The notes: generated by a model from the letters alone, not told the origin. Positions 1 through 9,886 are shown, numbered from the stretch's first letter. The stretch is DNA of 64,000 nucleotides from Pseudomonas karstica (GCF_009707515.1 NZ_WLYI01000021.1:1-64000), one strand, 5' to 3'. A program made the numbers and translations.

Positions 1-13
1 CGACGGTTCTTTT

Positions 14-124
14 TGTAGCCGCTGTAGAGGCACGAGGCTGCGATAAGGGCCGCAGGACCTTCAGCAATCTCAAGGCCCCAAGCGTCTGCTGCGCAGCCGA
101 TCGCAGGCTACGCCAGCGGCTACA
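14..124. repeat. REP/REPIN-like inverted pair
   Basis: The segment begins with GTAGCCGCTG and ends with its reverse complement CAGCGGCTAC. Both ends continue into GC-rich arms containing a gctgcgat/atcgcag type core. This is the layout of a Pseudomonas REP doublet of the 'GCCGCTG' class, a different class from the GTAGGAGC elements elsewhere in the window. It lies downstream of the minus-strand gene at 147-773 and probably folds in that transcript. Confidence 0.6.
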
Positions 125-146
125 GGTTTTTTGGCCTGTTCCTGCA

Positions 147-773
147 TTAGCCCTGCGGTGATTTGACGATTTTGTCCAACCCGACGATCACCAAGGCAAT
201 CACCACAAACCCCGCCAATATCCCCCCGGCATTCACAAGCACTTGTGGATAACCTAACGTATCAACATCAATGAACGGGTATTGATACTGCCCCAGCCAA
301 TCCCCACGCAGCAGCGCATAGGCGAAGTACACCGCTGGGTAAATCAACCACAGGCCGATGTGCTTGAGGCGCAAGGTGCCCTTGGGAACACACCGCCACC
401 AGTAACCGAAAAACAGCAATGGCATCACGTCGTGAAGCAGTTCATCGGTGATGAATTGAAGCCCCTGAGGGCTCCACAAATGCCGCAGCAACAGGTTGTA
501 GGCCAGGCCCACCACCAGGATACTCACAGCAATGCCGCTGCTAACCACAGGTTGCAGGAAAAACCGTCGTCCGGCTGAAGGACGCGTCACCCACGCATAG
601 CTCAGCACCACCACCGCCAGGGTATTGGTGAGCACCGTGAAGAAACTGAAGAAACCCACCAGGCCGCCCAGCAGACTGGCGTCCACACTCCAGCGTGAAT
701 AGAAAATCAGGTATTGCTGAATCACCAGCCCCACCCACCCGGCCAGCGCTGCCCCCGCGACATACACCTTCAT
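147..773 (-). CDS. Pr6Pr-type integral membrane protein
   Basis: A 208-residue, strongly hydrophobic protein with about six membrane-spanning stretches and short loops. These include a Trp/Arg-rich loop near residues 125-135 and a GxYQYPFID stretch near 160-168. The pattern fits the Pr6Pr / FAR-17a-AIG1-like six-helix membrane family, whose bacterial members have no firmly assigned reaction. It starts 4 bp after the stop of the VF530-like gene upstream, with a GAGGGT ribosome site, so the two are likely cotranscribed. Family assignment is by overall pattern; the substrate is unknown. Confidence 0.7.
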   Translation of the reverse strand: MKVYVAGAALAGWVGLVIQQYLIFYSRWSVDASLLGGLVGFFSFFTVLTNTLAVVVLSYAWVTRPSAGRRFFLQPVVSSGIAVSILVVGLAYNLLLRHLWSPQGLQFITDELLHDVMPLLFFGYWWRCVPKGTLRLKHIGLWLIYPAVYFAYALLRGDWLGQYQYPFIDVDTLGYPQVLVNAGGILAGFVVIALVIVGLDKIVKSPQG

Positions 774-777
774 ACCC

Positions 778-1023
778 TCAATCCCGAGGGCGTTTGGTAC
801 GCATCAGCTTGACGTACAGCCCTTCGACTTTCTCCCGCGCCCAAGGGGTCTTGCGCAAGAACGTCAGGCTGGACTTGATGCTCGGGTCGCTCTTGAAGCA
901 GCGGATATCGATACGTTCGGCCAACCCTTCCCATTGGTAATGCGCCACCAGTGCGCTGAGCACTTGTTCAAGGGTGACGCCGTGCAGAGGATCCTGTGAT
1001 CGAGGGGGATGTTGTGCGGTCAT
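778..1023 (-). CDS. VF530-family small DNA-binding protein
   Basis: An 81-residue basic protein with the core pattern HGVTLEQVL...L..HYQWEGL....[28 protein letters not shown]. This is characteristic of the VF530 (DUF2132) family, small helical proteins annotated as DNA-binding from a Vibrio structure. I chose the ATG at 1023; a longer frame from 1065 adds 14 residues that do not look conserved. First gene of a two-gene unit with the membrane protein at 147-773. The biological role is unknown. Confidence 0.8.
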   Translation of the reverse strand: MTAQHPPRSQDPLHGVTLEQVLSALVAHYQWEGLAERIDIRCFKSDPSIKSSLTFLRKTPWAREKVEGLYVKLMRTKRPRD

Positions 1024-1214
1024 GCCAGGCCTTTTTTGCCAAGAGAGAAAGAACAAGCTGCGCACCTTAGCCGAGGGACCCAGCAGGTGGAAGCATTCAC
1101 TTTAACTGTAGACGCACAAACCATGCAGTTGCTGTCGCTGGCATACACCTGTGTACCACCTGCCCACGGACCCGGCACACACAATCATTCCTTTCACCCA
1201 ACAAGGAATGTGCC

Positions 1215-4200
1215 ATGACCACTTCAAATAACGTGCCCCTCTCTTTCGACCAGCTCAAGAACAGCCTTAACCAAATAGCCCAATCGACTGGGCTTCTGGA
1301 AAACAACGGGCATGCCCTGGAAAGCCTGCCTGCGGAGTTCGGTCGATTGAAAAGGATCAACGAGGAACTGGAGAGAGATAACCGCTCGGTTTCCAGCGCG
1401 GCGAAATTGACCTACCAGCATTTGGCCAGCCTTGATTTGAAAGGGGCTGCCGGTAAGTTAAACCGCAGCAGCGCTCGCGATGCGCTGCAAGCCAGGCTGA
1501 GTATTCTGGAAGAACAGGTGGGTTCGTACAATAAGTCACGCAAAAACTACCTCATGGACCAAGCCCTTAACGCGCTGCTGGATGAGGTGAAGCTAAAAGT
1601 CAAAAACAACCTGCTGGCCCCCAGTGATCAGGACCTGGTCGAACGAGCCACAGGCTTTCTGCCGCCCGAGTCGAGGCCGGGCACCTATGCCCTGTCGTTC
1701 GAATACCGCGATGTGAATATCGAGTTCGCCGGGGCCTTCGTGCTGACCACCGGCACCGACACGGTCAGCTCGCTGGACAGCGACATCGATGTTGGGCCGG
1801 TCTTGCTGTTTACCCCGAACCGGGGCCTGGAATCATTCACTTCACTCAAACAACTGAACGAGGCACTGCTGCAATGCATGCAGGCCATCTGGTCGCGCAA
1901 TGAAGTGCTCAATTGTCTGCCGCGCGAATATCAACACCTGGGCACCAGTGCGATCTGGCCGATCGGACTGTCGGCCATCGCGCCGGGCGACGTGATTAAA
2001 CACACTTACAACGCCTTGAAAGCCAAGCGGACGCAGGACATCAAGCATGTCCTGGATGCTGAGAAGACGCCTGATTTGAGTCCCGCGCAGAGAGTCAATG
2101 AACTGAACCAGGCAATGGCCTCCGTCCAACTGGACCTGAAATTGCGCCTGGAGCTGTACACCAAAATGTTACAGGACCGGACCCTGCTCCTCGCAGCCCC
2201 GGACTGGTATCGCAGCGCCACGGCTGAACAACGCCAACAGTTGGCCCAGCACCTGAGCAAATACGAAGAGAGTCACCAGCAAACCCTGGGCCTGCTCGGC
2301 AAAGGCGCCTCGCAGCAAGCCTGTGCACGCCTTCAACTGATCGAACGCCTGGAGCAAGATCATGATTATGACGACCTGCACCCCGATCAACTGGTGGTCA
2401 GTACCCCTCGCCAAGTAGCAGGTGTCGGCACTTATCAGGATTCGCGCACGCTGGTTGAACTGGTGTTGCGAGGCCTGCATGTCGAAGACTACCGACTCGG
2501 CTCGAGTTTCCTGGACCGCAGTGTATTGACCTATCAGGGCCAGCCGCTGCCAGAAAAATATGCAGACCTGACACCTCGCTACCTGCTCAGCCTGACCCAA
2601 TCGCTAAGCCCGCGCCTGGACTTTGCCCAGGAACAGCGCACGGCACACAGTCAACCGACGTTAAAACCGGCCCTGCAAACCGTGCTGGAGCAACGTACCG
2701 AGACACTGAACTATCTGGCGCTGTTGCAAGGCCATATCTCGGCGGATGAGCATCAATGGCTGACGGGCCGCCAGGGCGCCGGCCAATCCTTGAGCGCCAA
2801 ACGGGTGAAAGTCCACGAGACGCAACTCAAGGACATCATGGTGCTCTGCCGCACCGACCAGAATGGCGACGTCAGTCGAGTAGTGCTCTACACACCAGGG
2901 GCGCCTCGTCATGAACAACTCAAAGGCTTCAACAGCGAGCAGGCATGTAAAGACCACATTTACGGCTGGTATGCGAACCCGGGGGCAAATGGAAAAGACA
3001 CCATGAAGGGCTACCTGCTCGCCCAAGTGCTTTCCAGGCTGGCCCCTGCGCTGAAAAAGGCGATGGAGTACTACAGCCATCGACGTGCGCTGCCCGAGGA
3101 CTTCGTCACATTCGAAACGACGCCAAGTTATGCCGATTGCCTGGAACAAATGGTCGACTTCATGCTGGTCACGCAAGAGGAAGAAGAAAGCCTGACAACC
3201 CCGAACTGGTTCCGCAACTGCCCGGAAATAGACCGACACTGGCGTCTGACACTGGCGGACGACGTGCTCGGTGCCGAACGCACCTACCAGGCCGATTTCA
3301 AGGAACATACCCAATTCCCCAGCTTTGACGACTTTTTGCAGGAACAGGCCAGTATTCATCTCAATACTTGGCTGGGCGATCCTAAAGGTACGGTCGACCC
3401 CCGGGATGTCCGGTTCTACCCCATGCGCAAACCCACTGATCTGTGGAGCCACATCAATAGCTTTTCCTATCTGGAACTGTTTCGAGACGGCCACAACCCA
3501 TTCGGCCTGAAGGATCTGATTCCGGCTTATCACCTGCTTGCCGCTATCAGCAAAGACTGTGTGGTCAAAGGACCGGCGGATGTGGACCTCAAGGGCCTGA
3601 CCCTCGCAGACGCAGTGAAGACAGCCGAAGGCATCTGGATCGGCGAACAGTATGTCGCCTCGATCAAGCATCTGTTGATCGACACCACCCAGCCTCGCTA
3701 CAGCGAACGACGCACCGCGGTGCTGACCATTCATAAATTGCAGATGAAAAGTGCCGCCCTGGAGAGCCGTTTGCTCGGCCATATCGCCACGGCCGAACAG
3801 CAATGGTTGGTGCAAAGTATCGACAGCCTGGGAGACAACTCCGAGGCCACGCGTCAGCGCTTCAAAGTGTACCCACTGCAAATCGATAACCATGTGGTCG
3901 AAGGCAACTACGTATTCACCTACCCGAATGAACAGACGCTGCTCTACACCCCTAACGCACCGGATGGCATCGCTTTCCGGCAGGCTAGGTTGTTCAACTA
4001 TGTGCTGAAAAATGTCAGCGACATGATCGATTACTACTGTGCACGTTGCCTGCTTCAGAATCAGTCGACACTGCGTACCTTCCTGGAGTCTTCCAGAGCC
4101 AAGCTTCCCGCTCAGGACCGCACCACCCCCGGTCGGCCCTTGTATGACGCGCCGGAACACGCCGGCCCGGCCTTGTCTGTGCTGAAAAACCCGATAAACG

Positions 4201-6995
4201 CGTTTTATGACGGCAAGCTGCAGTTCATCATCGATAATGTCAAAGCCACGACCACCAGCCGGATCGAAGCGGTGATGAATGTCGTCTGGACCTGTGTCGA
4301 AGTGCTGGAAATCGTGCTCGCCGTGGTGACCATGCCCTTCCCGCCACTGAGCCTGGCCGTTGGCGCGGCATTCATGTTCAAGGACGCCATGCTGGCGCTG
4401 ATGGCCTACGCCGAAGGTGACAAGGAAGCAGCGTTTGGTCATTACCTGGCGGCGCTGGCGAACGCCGCGGGCGGGTTGCTGACCGACCTTACGCCCACCC
4501 TGAAGGCGCTGGGGCAGTTCAGCAAATCGCCGGTACGACCGATCTATCGAACCGCGCAAAACAGCCGCCTTATCGAATCCGCCCGGCAGCTTCGACCGCG
4601 CAATACCGAAAGCCCGATGCCTGCATTTGCCGTTGCCGACATGCAGCCCGTGGTGCACAACGGTGAGGCGTTCTGGGCCCCGCGCGCAGCCGATCCGCTC
4701 GGTCGTTTTCTGTTGTACCGCTACGATGCCACCACCCAGTCACTGCAGTCCACGGCACGCCTGGTGAACAAGAACGCCCAGGGCCAGTGGGTGCGCACCG
4801 GCGTCAGAGGCGGGGCCCCCACCCCGCCCGCAGCCGAAAGCACCCCGCTGGGTATTTATGAAATGGCCGAGCAGCACCGAAAAAAAATCACCGAGGTCTT
4901 GGATCCCAACCACAAGAGCAAGCTGGTCTCAAGTGCCAACGAATATGGCTTGAACCTCGATACGGTCATCGTCAGGGACGCCATCGAAGAGCTGCGCCCA
5001 CTTCGTGAGCACTATCTGCTGAGGGTCGACACGCTCACCCGCGATAGCACCAAGTTCTTCAAAGAGCTGCAACCTACCGTGCCACGGGCGGACGTACTGA
5101 CCCTCGAGCCTTCTGCCTCTCATGCCCACATCATCGAGCAGCTCTTTAAAGAGTCGGACGGCCTGGTGATCGGCGAAGCGCACCGTTCGATCGCCAGCAA
5201 GCAATTTTTGATCGACAACATGCAGACCCTAAGCCAACAGGGCGTCAAGACACTCTATCTGGAGCATCTGCCACGGGACGTCTTCCAGGGCAAGCTCACC
5301 CAACACCACACCACGGGCTCCTCCGCTAATGTCACCCACCAGCTCAAGCAGGTAGACGAGCGCCTGGGCTTGCACAACAACGCCAAATACAACTATCGCA
5401 AACTGGTCGCCGCCGCCCATGCCCAGAAAATCCAGGTCAAGGCCCTGGATGCGTCCACCAGTTATGAACTTGACGGTGCGCTGGAGCTGGTCGACACCCC
5501 ATCGTTTGCCCATCGTGACAACACCCTCACCAACTACTACTCGCACAAGGTGATCAGCACCGACACCGCGCAAAAAACAGCCGGTGAACGCTGGGTAGCA
5601 CTGGTGGAGCAACAACGTGCAAGCACTTACAACGGCGTTCCCGGTATCGCTGACCTGGAAAAAACGCCGAGCCTGCGCATCGTTGACGTCCCGGCTGGCC
5701 AACCCGTCGACATCAGTGCGGACGTCGCCGGCGATATTGCGGGAGACCCACTGGCCAAGGCCGACTTCCGCTTGAAGCTTGAGACCGACTACAGAGCCGC
5801 CGAAGAACCCGGCCCCTCGGCCGCAGCGGCACCGACCACGGCTAGAAGCTACAGCCAGTTTGATGTGCCGGAAAAATACGCGGCCACTTACCGGGAAAAG
5901 CTTACTGCACCCAGCGCCAAAAGAAGCTTCTTCGATACCCGGTATGTCTCACCCGATGAGAGCAAAACCCTGGCGCAGCAAGCATTCCGCACAAGCCAGA
6001 CCAAGCTAGGGCAAGAGTGCGAAGCGTTCTTCAAGGCGTTCACCGCCAAACCACGTGTTGCCCTTCCAACAGCGACAGGCACCGTTACCCAGCCCAACTT
6101 CATGGATGCTGTCTTCAACAAAACGAGCGGCCTTATCGTCGGTGAAGCCCATGCAGCAACGTCCAGCAAACGCCTGCTGATGGACAACATGAAGCACCTG
6201 AGCAAGGTTTGCGGCGTCAAGACCCTGTATATGGAACACCTGACAACCGATCTCCACCAAGCCGCCCTGGACACGTTCCACCTCACGGGGAAAATGCCGA
6301 AGACCTTGAAACAGCGACTCAAGGAGATGGACGTGGGCCATCGCGTGCCAACAGGCAGCCAATACTCCTTCACGACACTGGTGGAGCGCGCCGGCAAGTA
6401 TCACCTGCGCATCAGGGCGATTGATTGCGTGGCGAGCCTGCGGCTGGACGAGGGACGATTCTCGCGCACCCATATGATGAATTATTTCGCGATGCGCACC
6501 ATAGAGGCCGATCAGGCGGCGCAAGGTACCCACCGTTGGATCGCCCTGATGGGTAATTCACATACCAACGTGTTTCAGAAAGTGCCAGGCATGGTCGATC
6601 TGGTAGACGCCGTCAGCCTGCATGTTGATGATGTCGCACCTGCGCAAGCCACAGCTATTTTACCGGGCGGCCGTATATTGCATCCCCAAGGCGTGGTACT
6701 TGATGCCGACTTCCGACTGAACCTGGCCACACCAGGGGTTACACCTGAACCGGCGTTCGTAGCGTTTGACAGAACACGTCTAAGCGCGGTTGGTAGTTAC
6801 ACGGTGGAGCAAGTTTCGCCCTCCAACGTGCGCATCGTGCATCACTCCAACTCCGGGGAAATACTGGAAACTCCTGTTCAGTTCGATGAGCAGGGTTTGT
6901 TGTTCATTGAGCGCTGGAATCTCAACGACATGCGTTTCCTCACCTTGGAACTGCTGCGGCACCATCTTCCTAAGGGGATGACGTACTACACCTGA
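1215..6995 (+). CDS. giant dermonecrotic-toxin-like protein with tandem Tiki/ChaN-like domains
   Basis: A 1926-residue protein starting at an ATG 5-12 bases after AAGGAA. Residues 1-1000 are long helical modules resembling the dermonecrotic-toxin (DUF6543-type) region of Pseudomonas toxins, with repeated blocks of the type WLTGRQ..., VLYTPGAP and LLYTPNAP. Residues about 1014-1098 form a hydrophobic region that could insert into membrane. Residues 1110-1205 look beta-rich. Two copies of a GLxxGEAH domain follow, at about 1295-1545 and 1620-1860. They match the Tiki/EreA/ChaN-like superfamily, which from memory also includes a domain of Pasteurella multocida toxin. Copy 2 has GNSH at 1780-1783; copy 1 has EQQR there. 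There is no signal peptide, and no immunity or secretion gene alongside. The substrate is unknown; an intracellular effector acting at membranes is inferred. Confidence 0.75.
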   Translation: MTTSNNVPLSFDQLKNSLNQIAQSTGLLENNGHALESLPAEFGRLKRINEELERDNRSVSSAAKLTYQHLASLDLKGAAGKLNRSSARDALQARLSILEEQVGSYNKSRKNYLMDQALNALLDEVKLKVKNNLLAPSDQDLVERATGFLPPESRPGTYALSFEYRDVNIEFAGAFVLTTGTDTVSSLDSDIDVGPVLLFTPNRGLESFTSLKQLNEALLQCMQAIWSRNEVLNCLPREYQHLGTSAIWPIGLSAIAPGDVIKHTYNALKAKRTQDIKHVLDAEKTPDLSPAQRVNELNQAMASVQLDLKLRLELYTKMLQDRTLLLAAPDWYRSATAEQRQQLAQHLSKYEESHQQTLGLLGKGASQQACARLQLIERLEQDHDYDDLHPDQLVVSTPRQVAGVGTYQDSRTLVELVLRGLHVEDYRLGSSFLDRSVLTYQGQPLPEKYADLTPRYLLSLTQSLSPRLDFAQEQRTAHSQPTLKPALQTVLEQRTETLNYLALLQGHISADEHQWLTGRQGAGQSLSAKRVKVHETQLKDIMVLCRTDQNGDVSRVVLYTPGAPRHEQLKGFNSEQACKDHIYGWYANPGANGKDTMKGYLLAQVLSRLAPALKKAMEYYSHRRALPEDFVTFETTPSYADCLEQMVDFMLVTQEEEESLTTPNWFRNCPEIDRHWRLTLADDVLGAERTYQADFKEHTQFPSFDDFLQEQASIHLNTWLGDPKGTVDPRDVRFYPMRKPTDLWSHINSFSYLELFRDGHNPFGLKDLIPAYHLLAAISKDCVVKGPADVDLKGLTLADAVKTAEGIWIGEQYVASIKHLLIDTTQPRYSERRTAVLTIHKLQMKSAALESRLLGHIATAEQQWLVQSIDSLGDNSEATRQRFKVYPLQIDNHVVEGNYVFTYPNEQTLLYTPNAPDGIAFRQARLFNYVLKNVSDMIDYYCARCLLQNQSTLRTFLESSRAKLPAQDRTTPGRPLYDAPEHAGPALSVLKNPINAFYDGKLQFIIDNVKATTTSRIEAVMNVVWTCVEVLEIVLAVVTMPFPPLSLAVGAAFMFKDAMLALMAYAEGDKEAAFGHYLAALANAAGGLLTDLTPTLKALGQFSKSPVRPIYRTAQNSRLIESARQLRPRNTESPMPAFAVADMQPVVHNGEAFWAPRAADPLGRFLLYRYDATTQSLQSTARLVNKNAQGQWVRTGVRGGAPTPPAAESTPLGIYEMAEQHRKKITEVLDPNHKSKLVSSANEYGLNLDTVIVRDAIEELRPLREHYLLRVDTLTRDSTKFFKELQPTVPRADVLTLEPSASHAHIIEQLFKESDGLVIGEAHRSIASKQFLIDNMQTLSQQGVKTLYLEHLPRDVFQGKLTQHHTTGSSANVTHQLKQVDERLGLHNNAKYNYRKLVAAAHAQKIQVKALDASTSYELDGALELVDTPSFAHRDNTLTNYYSHKVISTDTAQKTAGERWVALVEQQRASTYNGVPGIADLEKTPSLRIVDVPAGQPVDISADVAGDIAGDPLAKADFRLKLETDYRAAEEPGPSAAAAPTTARSYSQFDVPEKYAATYREKLTAPSAKRSFFDTRYVSPDESKTLAQQAFRTSQTKLGQECEAFFKAFTAKPRVALPTATGTVTQPNFMDAVFNKTSGLIVGEAHAATSSKRLLMDNMKHLSKVCGVKTLYMEHLTTDLHQAALDTFHLTGKMPKTLKQRLKEMDVGHRVPTGSQYSFTTLVERAGKYHLRIRAIDCVASLRLDEGRFSRTHMMNYFAMRTIEADQAAQGTHRWIALMGNSHTNVFQKVPGMVDLVDAVSLHVDDVAPAQATAILPGGRILHPQGVVLDADFRLNLATPGVTPEPAFVAFDRTRLSAVGSYTVEQVSPSNVRIVHHSNSGEILETPVQFDEQGLLFIERWNLNDMRFLTLELLRHHLPKGMTYYT

Positions 6996-7009
6996 TCCTC
7001 GCTCACTGC

Positions 7010-7041
7010 AAAAGCCTCGCTCTGCCGTTGGGCGAGGCTTT
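7010..7041 (+). terminator. stem-loop terminator after the toxin gene
   Basis: AAAGCCTCGC (7011-7020) pairs with GCGAGGCTTT (7032-7041) around an 11-base loop, 15 bases after the toxin stop codon. The A/T-flanked stem fits a Rho-independent terminator, although the 3' T-run is only three bases. Confidence 0.75.
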
Positions 7042-7420
7042 GACCGGGAACCCGCTGTGAAGGTGCCGGTCGAACGCGTCAAGAAACACGCCGCATGAGC
7101 CATGCCGGCCCCACTGTTACCAAATCCGAAACGCTCCATATTGATAAACGCCCTTTCTCTGGCCGGAAAGTCGCTTTATCCTTGGCGGCAATAATCTGAA
7201 ACGTTTCACCTTTCGGCCGACCCCATCTTGTTATTAAAAGTGCCCCTCTGCCCAGACAGCGCTGTCTTACACCCGACCGTGCCTGGGGATAAGTCGCTCG
7301 TCTCTGGATAACCAATCCGCTCCACGGAAAAACTCAAATAACGCTGAACCAAGCCCGCGTCAAATCGTCATCTACAGTGATAGGCGTGGGACTACATTAA
7401 ACGTAACGGAGAACAACACT
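7042..7420. promoter_or_regulatory. gcd upstream region with a perfect 14-bp palindrome
   Basis: This gene-free stretch separates the toxin terminator from gcd. It contains a perfect palindrome AGACAGCGCTGTCT at 7254-7267, about 155 bases before the gcd start, which could be an operator. The gcd ribosome site is GGAG, nine bases before the ATG. Short frames in this stretch show no recognisable coding signal. Confidence 0.4.
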
Positions 7421-9832
7421 ATGAGCACTGATGGCGCTTCAAGCCCAAGCCGCCTGCTCCCCAGGCTGCTAGGCATCTTGCTGCTAATCATGGGCCTGGC
7501 CTTGCTGGCCGGCGGTATCAAGCTGAGCTTGCTCGGCGGGTCGCTGTACTACCTGCTGGCCGGTATCGGCATCACCTTGACCGGTGTCCTGCTGCTGGCC
7601 ACCCGCCGCGCGGCACTGGGCTTGTACGCACTGGTGCTGTTCGCCAGTACCGTGTGGGCACTGTGGGAAGTCGGCCTGGACTGGTGGCAGTTGGTGCCGC
7701 GCCTGGCATTGCTGTTCGCCCTGGGCATCGTCATGTTGCTGCCGTGGTTTCGCCGTCCGTTGCTGCGTGGCCAACCCGCGCCGCTGGGCACCGGTGCACT
7801 GAGCGTGGCCGTAGTGCTGGCCGGCGCCGCCGCTGTGGCCAGCCAGTTCACCAACCCTGGTGAAATCAAGGGCCAACTGGACCGCGACGCGGTACCCGGC
7901 ATGACCAACGCAGCTCCAGCCCAGGCTGATGGCGACTGGAACTCCTATGGCCGTTCGGCTTTTGGTGATCGTTACTCGCCACTGGCACAGATCACCCCGG
8001 AAAACGCCCACAAGCTGGTGCCGGCGTGGACCTACCGTACCGGTGACATCCCTGGCCCGAACGACCCTGGCGAAACTACCGCGGAAAACACCCCGCTGAA
8101 AGTCAATGGCATGCTCTATGTGTGTACCCCGCACAGCCAGGTGATTGCGCTGGACCCGGACACCGGCAAGGAAATCTGGCGTTTCGATCCGAAGATCTCG
8201 ACGCAAAAAGCCGAGAACTTCAAGGGCTGGGCGCACATGACTTGCCGTGGTGTGTCGTATCACGATGACGCCGCCTACGCCGCTACCGAGCAAAGCCCGG
8301 CGACTGACGCCGCAGCACCTGCAGCCAACGTCTGCCCACGCCGGATCTTCCTGCCGACCGCCGACACCCGCCTGATCGCCCTGAACGCCGACACCGGCAA
8401 GATGTGCGAAGACTTCGGTGACAAAGGCCAGGTCGACCTTGGCGCCAACATCGGCACCTTCGCCCCGGGTGGTTACTACTCCACCTCGCCGCCAGCCGTC
8501 ACCAAGAACCTGGTGGTCATCGGCGGCCACGTGACCGATAACGTCTCCGTCGACGAGCCAAGCGGTGTAATCCGTGCGTTCGACGTGCACACCGGCAAGC
8601 TGGTGTGGAACTGGGACAGCGGCAATCCGGATGACACCACGCCGATTGCCGAAGGCAAAACCTATACCCGCAACTCGCCCAACATGTGGTCGATGTTCGC
8701 GGTAGATGAAAAACTCGGCATGCTTTACCTGCCGATGGGCAACCAGACCCCGGATCAGTTCGGTGGTTACCGTACCCCTGAGTCGGAACTGCACGCCGCC
8801 GGCCTGACAGCCCTGGACATCGACACCGGCAAAGTGCGCTGGCACTACCAGTTCACTCACCATGACCTGTGGGACATGGACGTGGGCGGCCAGCCAAGCC
8901 TGATCGACATCAAGACCGCCGACGGCGTGAAACAAGCGGTAATGACGTCGACCAAGCAAGGCAGCATCTACGTGCTGGACCGCGCTACCGGCGAACCTGT
9001 GGTGCCGATCAACGAAATTCCGGTACCCCAAGGCGCAGTGGCAGGCGATCACACTTCGCCAACCCAGCCAAAATCCGACCTGAACTTCATGCCACCGCCC
9101 CTCAAGGAACGTGACATGTGGGGCGTAACCCCATTCGACCAACTGCTGTGCCGGATCGACTTCAAGTCCCTGCGCTACGACGGCCCGTTCACCCCGCCAT
9201 CGCTGCAAGGCTCGATTGTTTACCCGGGTAACTTCGGCGTGTTCGACTGGGGCGGCATTTCGGTGGACCCAGTGCGCCAGGTCGCCTTCGTCAACCCAAG
9301 CTACATGGCGTTCAAGTCGACCATGATCCCGGCGGAAAAAATCGCCGAGCAAGGTCCGCGCGTCAGCGAAACCGAAGGTGTACAGCCAAACAAAGGCACT
9401 CCGTACGGTGTTGTCCTGGAAGCGATGCTCTCGCCAATGGGCCTGCCCTGCCAGGCACCGGCCTGGGGTTACGTGGCTGCGGTCGACCTGACCAACCACA
9501 AGACCATCTGGATGCACAAAAACGGTACCGTGCGTGACAGCTCGCCGGTTCCAATCCCGCTGTCCATGGGTGTGCCAAGCCTGGGCGGGACCTTCACCAC
9601 CGCCGGTGGCGTAGCGTTCCTCAGCGGTACCCTCGACCAGTACCTGCGTGCCTATGACGTGAAAAACGGCAAGCAGCTGTGGGAAGGCCGCCTGCCAGCA
9701 GGCGCGCAAACCACACCGATGACCTACACCGGCAAGGACGGCAAGCAATACGTGCTGGTCATGGCCGGCGGCCACGGTTCACTGGGCACCAAGCAGGGTG
9801 ACTATGTGATGGCGTTCAAACTGCCGGATTAA
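7421..9832 (+). CDS. gcd: membrane-bound PQQ-dependent glucose dehydrogenase
   Basis: An 803-residue quinoprotein. Residues 15-150 carry about five transmembrane helices, which in this family bind ubiquinone and anchor the enzyme. The rest is a periplasmic beta-propeller with family blocks DWNSYGRSAFGDRYSPL, GNQTPDQFGG and HHDLWDMDV (about 480-488), the last containing the expected catalytic aspartate. It would oxidise glucose to gluconolactone in the periplasm and pass electrons to ubiquinone. Length and blocks match Pseudomonas Gcd. Quinate/shikimate dehydrogenase is a related alternative that I consider less likely. It is monocistronic, flanked by terminators, and no PQQ biosynthesis genes are nearby. 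Confidence 0.85.
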   Translation: MSTDGASSPSRLLPRLLGILLLIMGLALLAGGIKLSLLGGSLYYLLAGIGITLTGVLLLATRRAALGLYALVLFASTVWALWEVGLDWWQLVPRLALLFALGIVMLLPWFRRPLLRGQPAPLGTGALSVAVVLAGAAAVASQFTNPGEIKGQLDRDAVPGMTNAAPAQADGDWNSYGRSAFGDRYSPLAQITPENAHKLVPAWTYRTGDIPGPNDPGETTAENTPLKVNGMLYVCTPHSQVIALDPDTGKEIWRFDPKISTQKAENFKGWAHMTCRGVSYHDDAAYAATEQSPATDAAAPAANVCPRRIFLPTADTRLIALNADTGKMCEDFGDKGQVDLGANIGTFAPGGYYSTSPPAVTKNLVVIGGHVTDNVSVDEPSGVIRAFDVHTGKLVWNWDSGNPDDTTPIAEGKTYTRNSPNMWSMFAVDEKLGMLYLPMGNQTPDQFGGYRTPESELHAAGLTALDIDTGKVRWHYQFTHHDLWDMDVGGQPSLIDIKTADGVKQAVMTSTKQGSIYVLDRATGEPVVPINEIPVPQGAVAGDHTSPTQPKSDLNFMPPPLKERDMWGVTPFDQLLCRIDFKSLRYDGPFTPPSLQGSIVYPGNFGVFDWGGISVDPVRQVAFVNPSYMAFKSTMIPAEKIAEQGPRVSETEGVQPNKGTPYGVVLEAMLSPMGLPCQAPAWGYVAAVDLTNHKTIWMHKNGTVRDSSPVPIPLSMGVPSLGGTFTTAGGVAFLSGTLDQYLRAYDVKNGKQLWEGRLPAGAQTTPMTYTGKDGKQYVLVMAGGHGSLGTKQGDYVMAFKLPD

Positions 9833-9852
9833 TCCACACCGGCGGTAAAACA

Positions 9853-9886
9853 AAGGCGGCTACCTTATGGGTAGCCGCCTTTTTTG
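9853..9886. terminator. bidirectional terminator between gcd and the convergent operon
   Basis: AAAGGCGGCTACC pairs with GGTAGCCGCCTTTTTT around a short TTAT loop. A T-run follows on the plus strand, with A/T on the other side. It lies between the convergent ends of gcd and the minus-strand cluster and probably serves both. Confidence 0.85.

Noticed and set aside
2661..4658. A 665-codon open frame antisense to the toxin gene
   Set aside because: No recognisable domain, and it lies wholly within the well-supported plus-strand protein.
7079..7315. A 78-residue frame on the minus strand before gcd
   Set aside because: It occupies the promoter interval, is Arg-rich without pattern, and has no ribosome site.
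7484..9775. A 763-codon open frame antisense to gcd
   Set aside because: Shadow of the real gene. The His/Gln/Val-rich translation is typical of antisense frames in GC-rich DNA.
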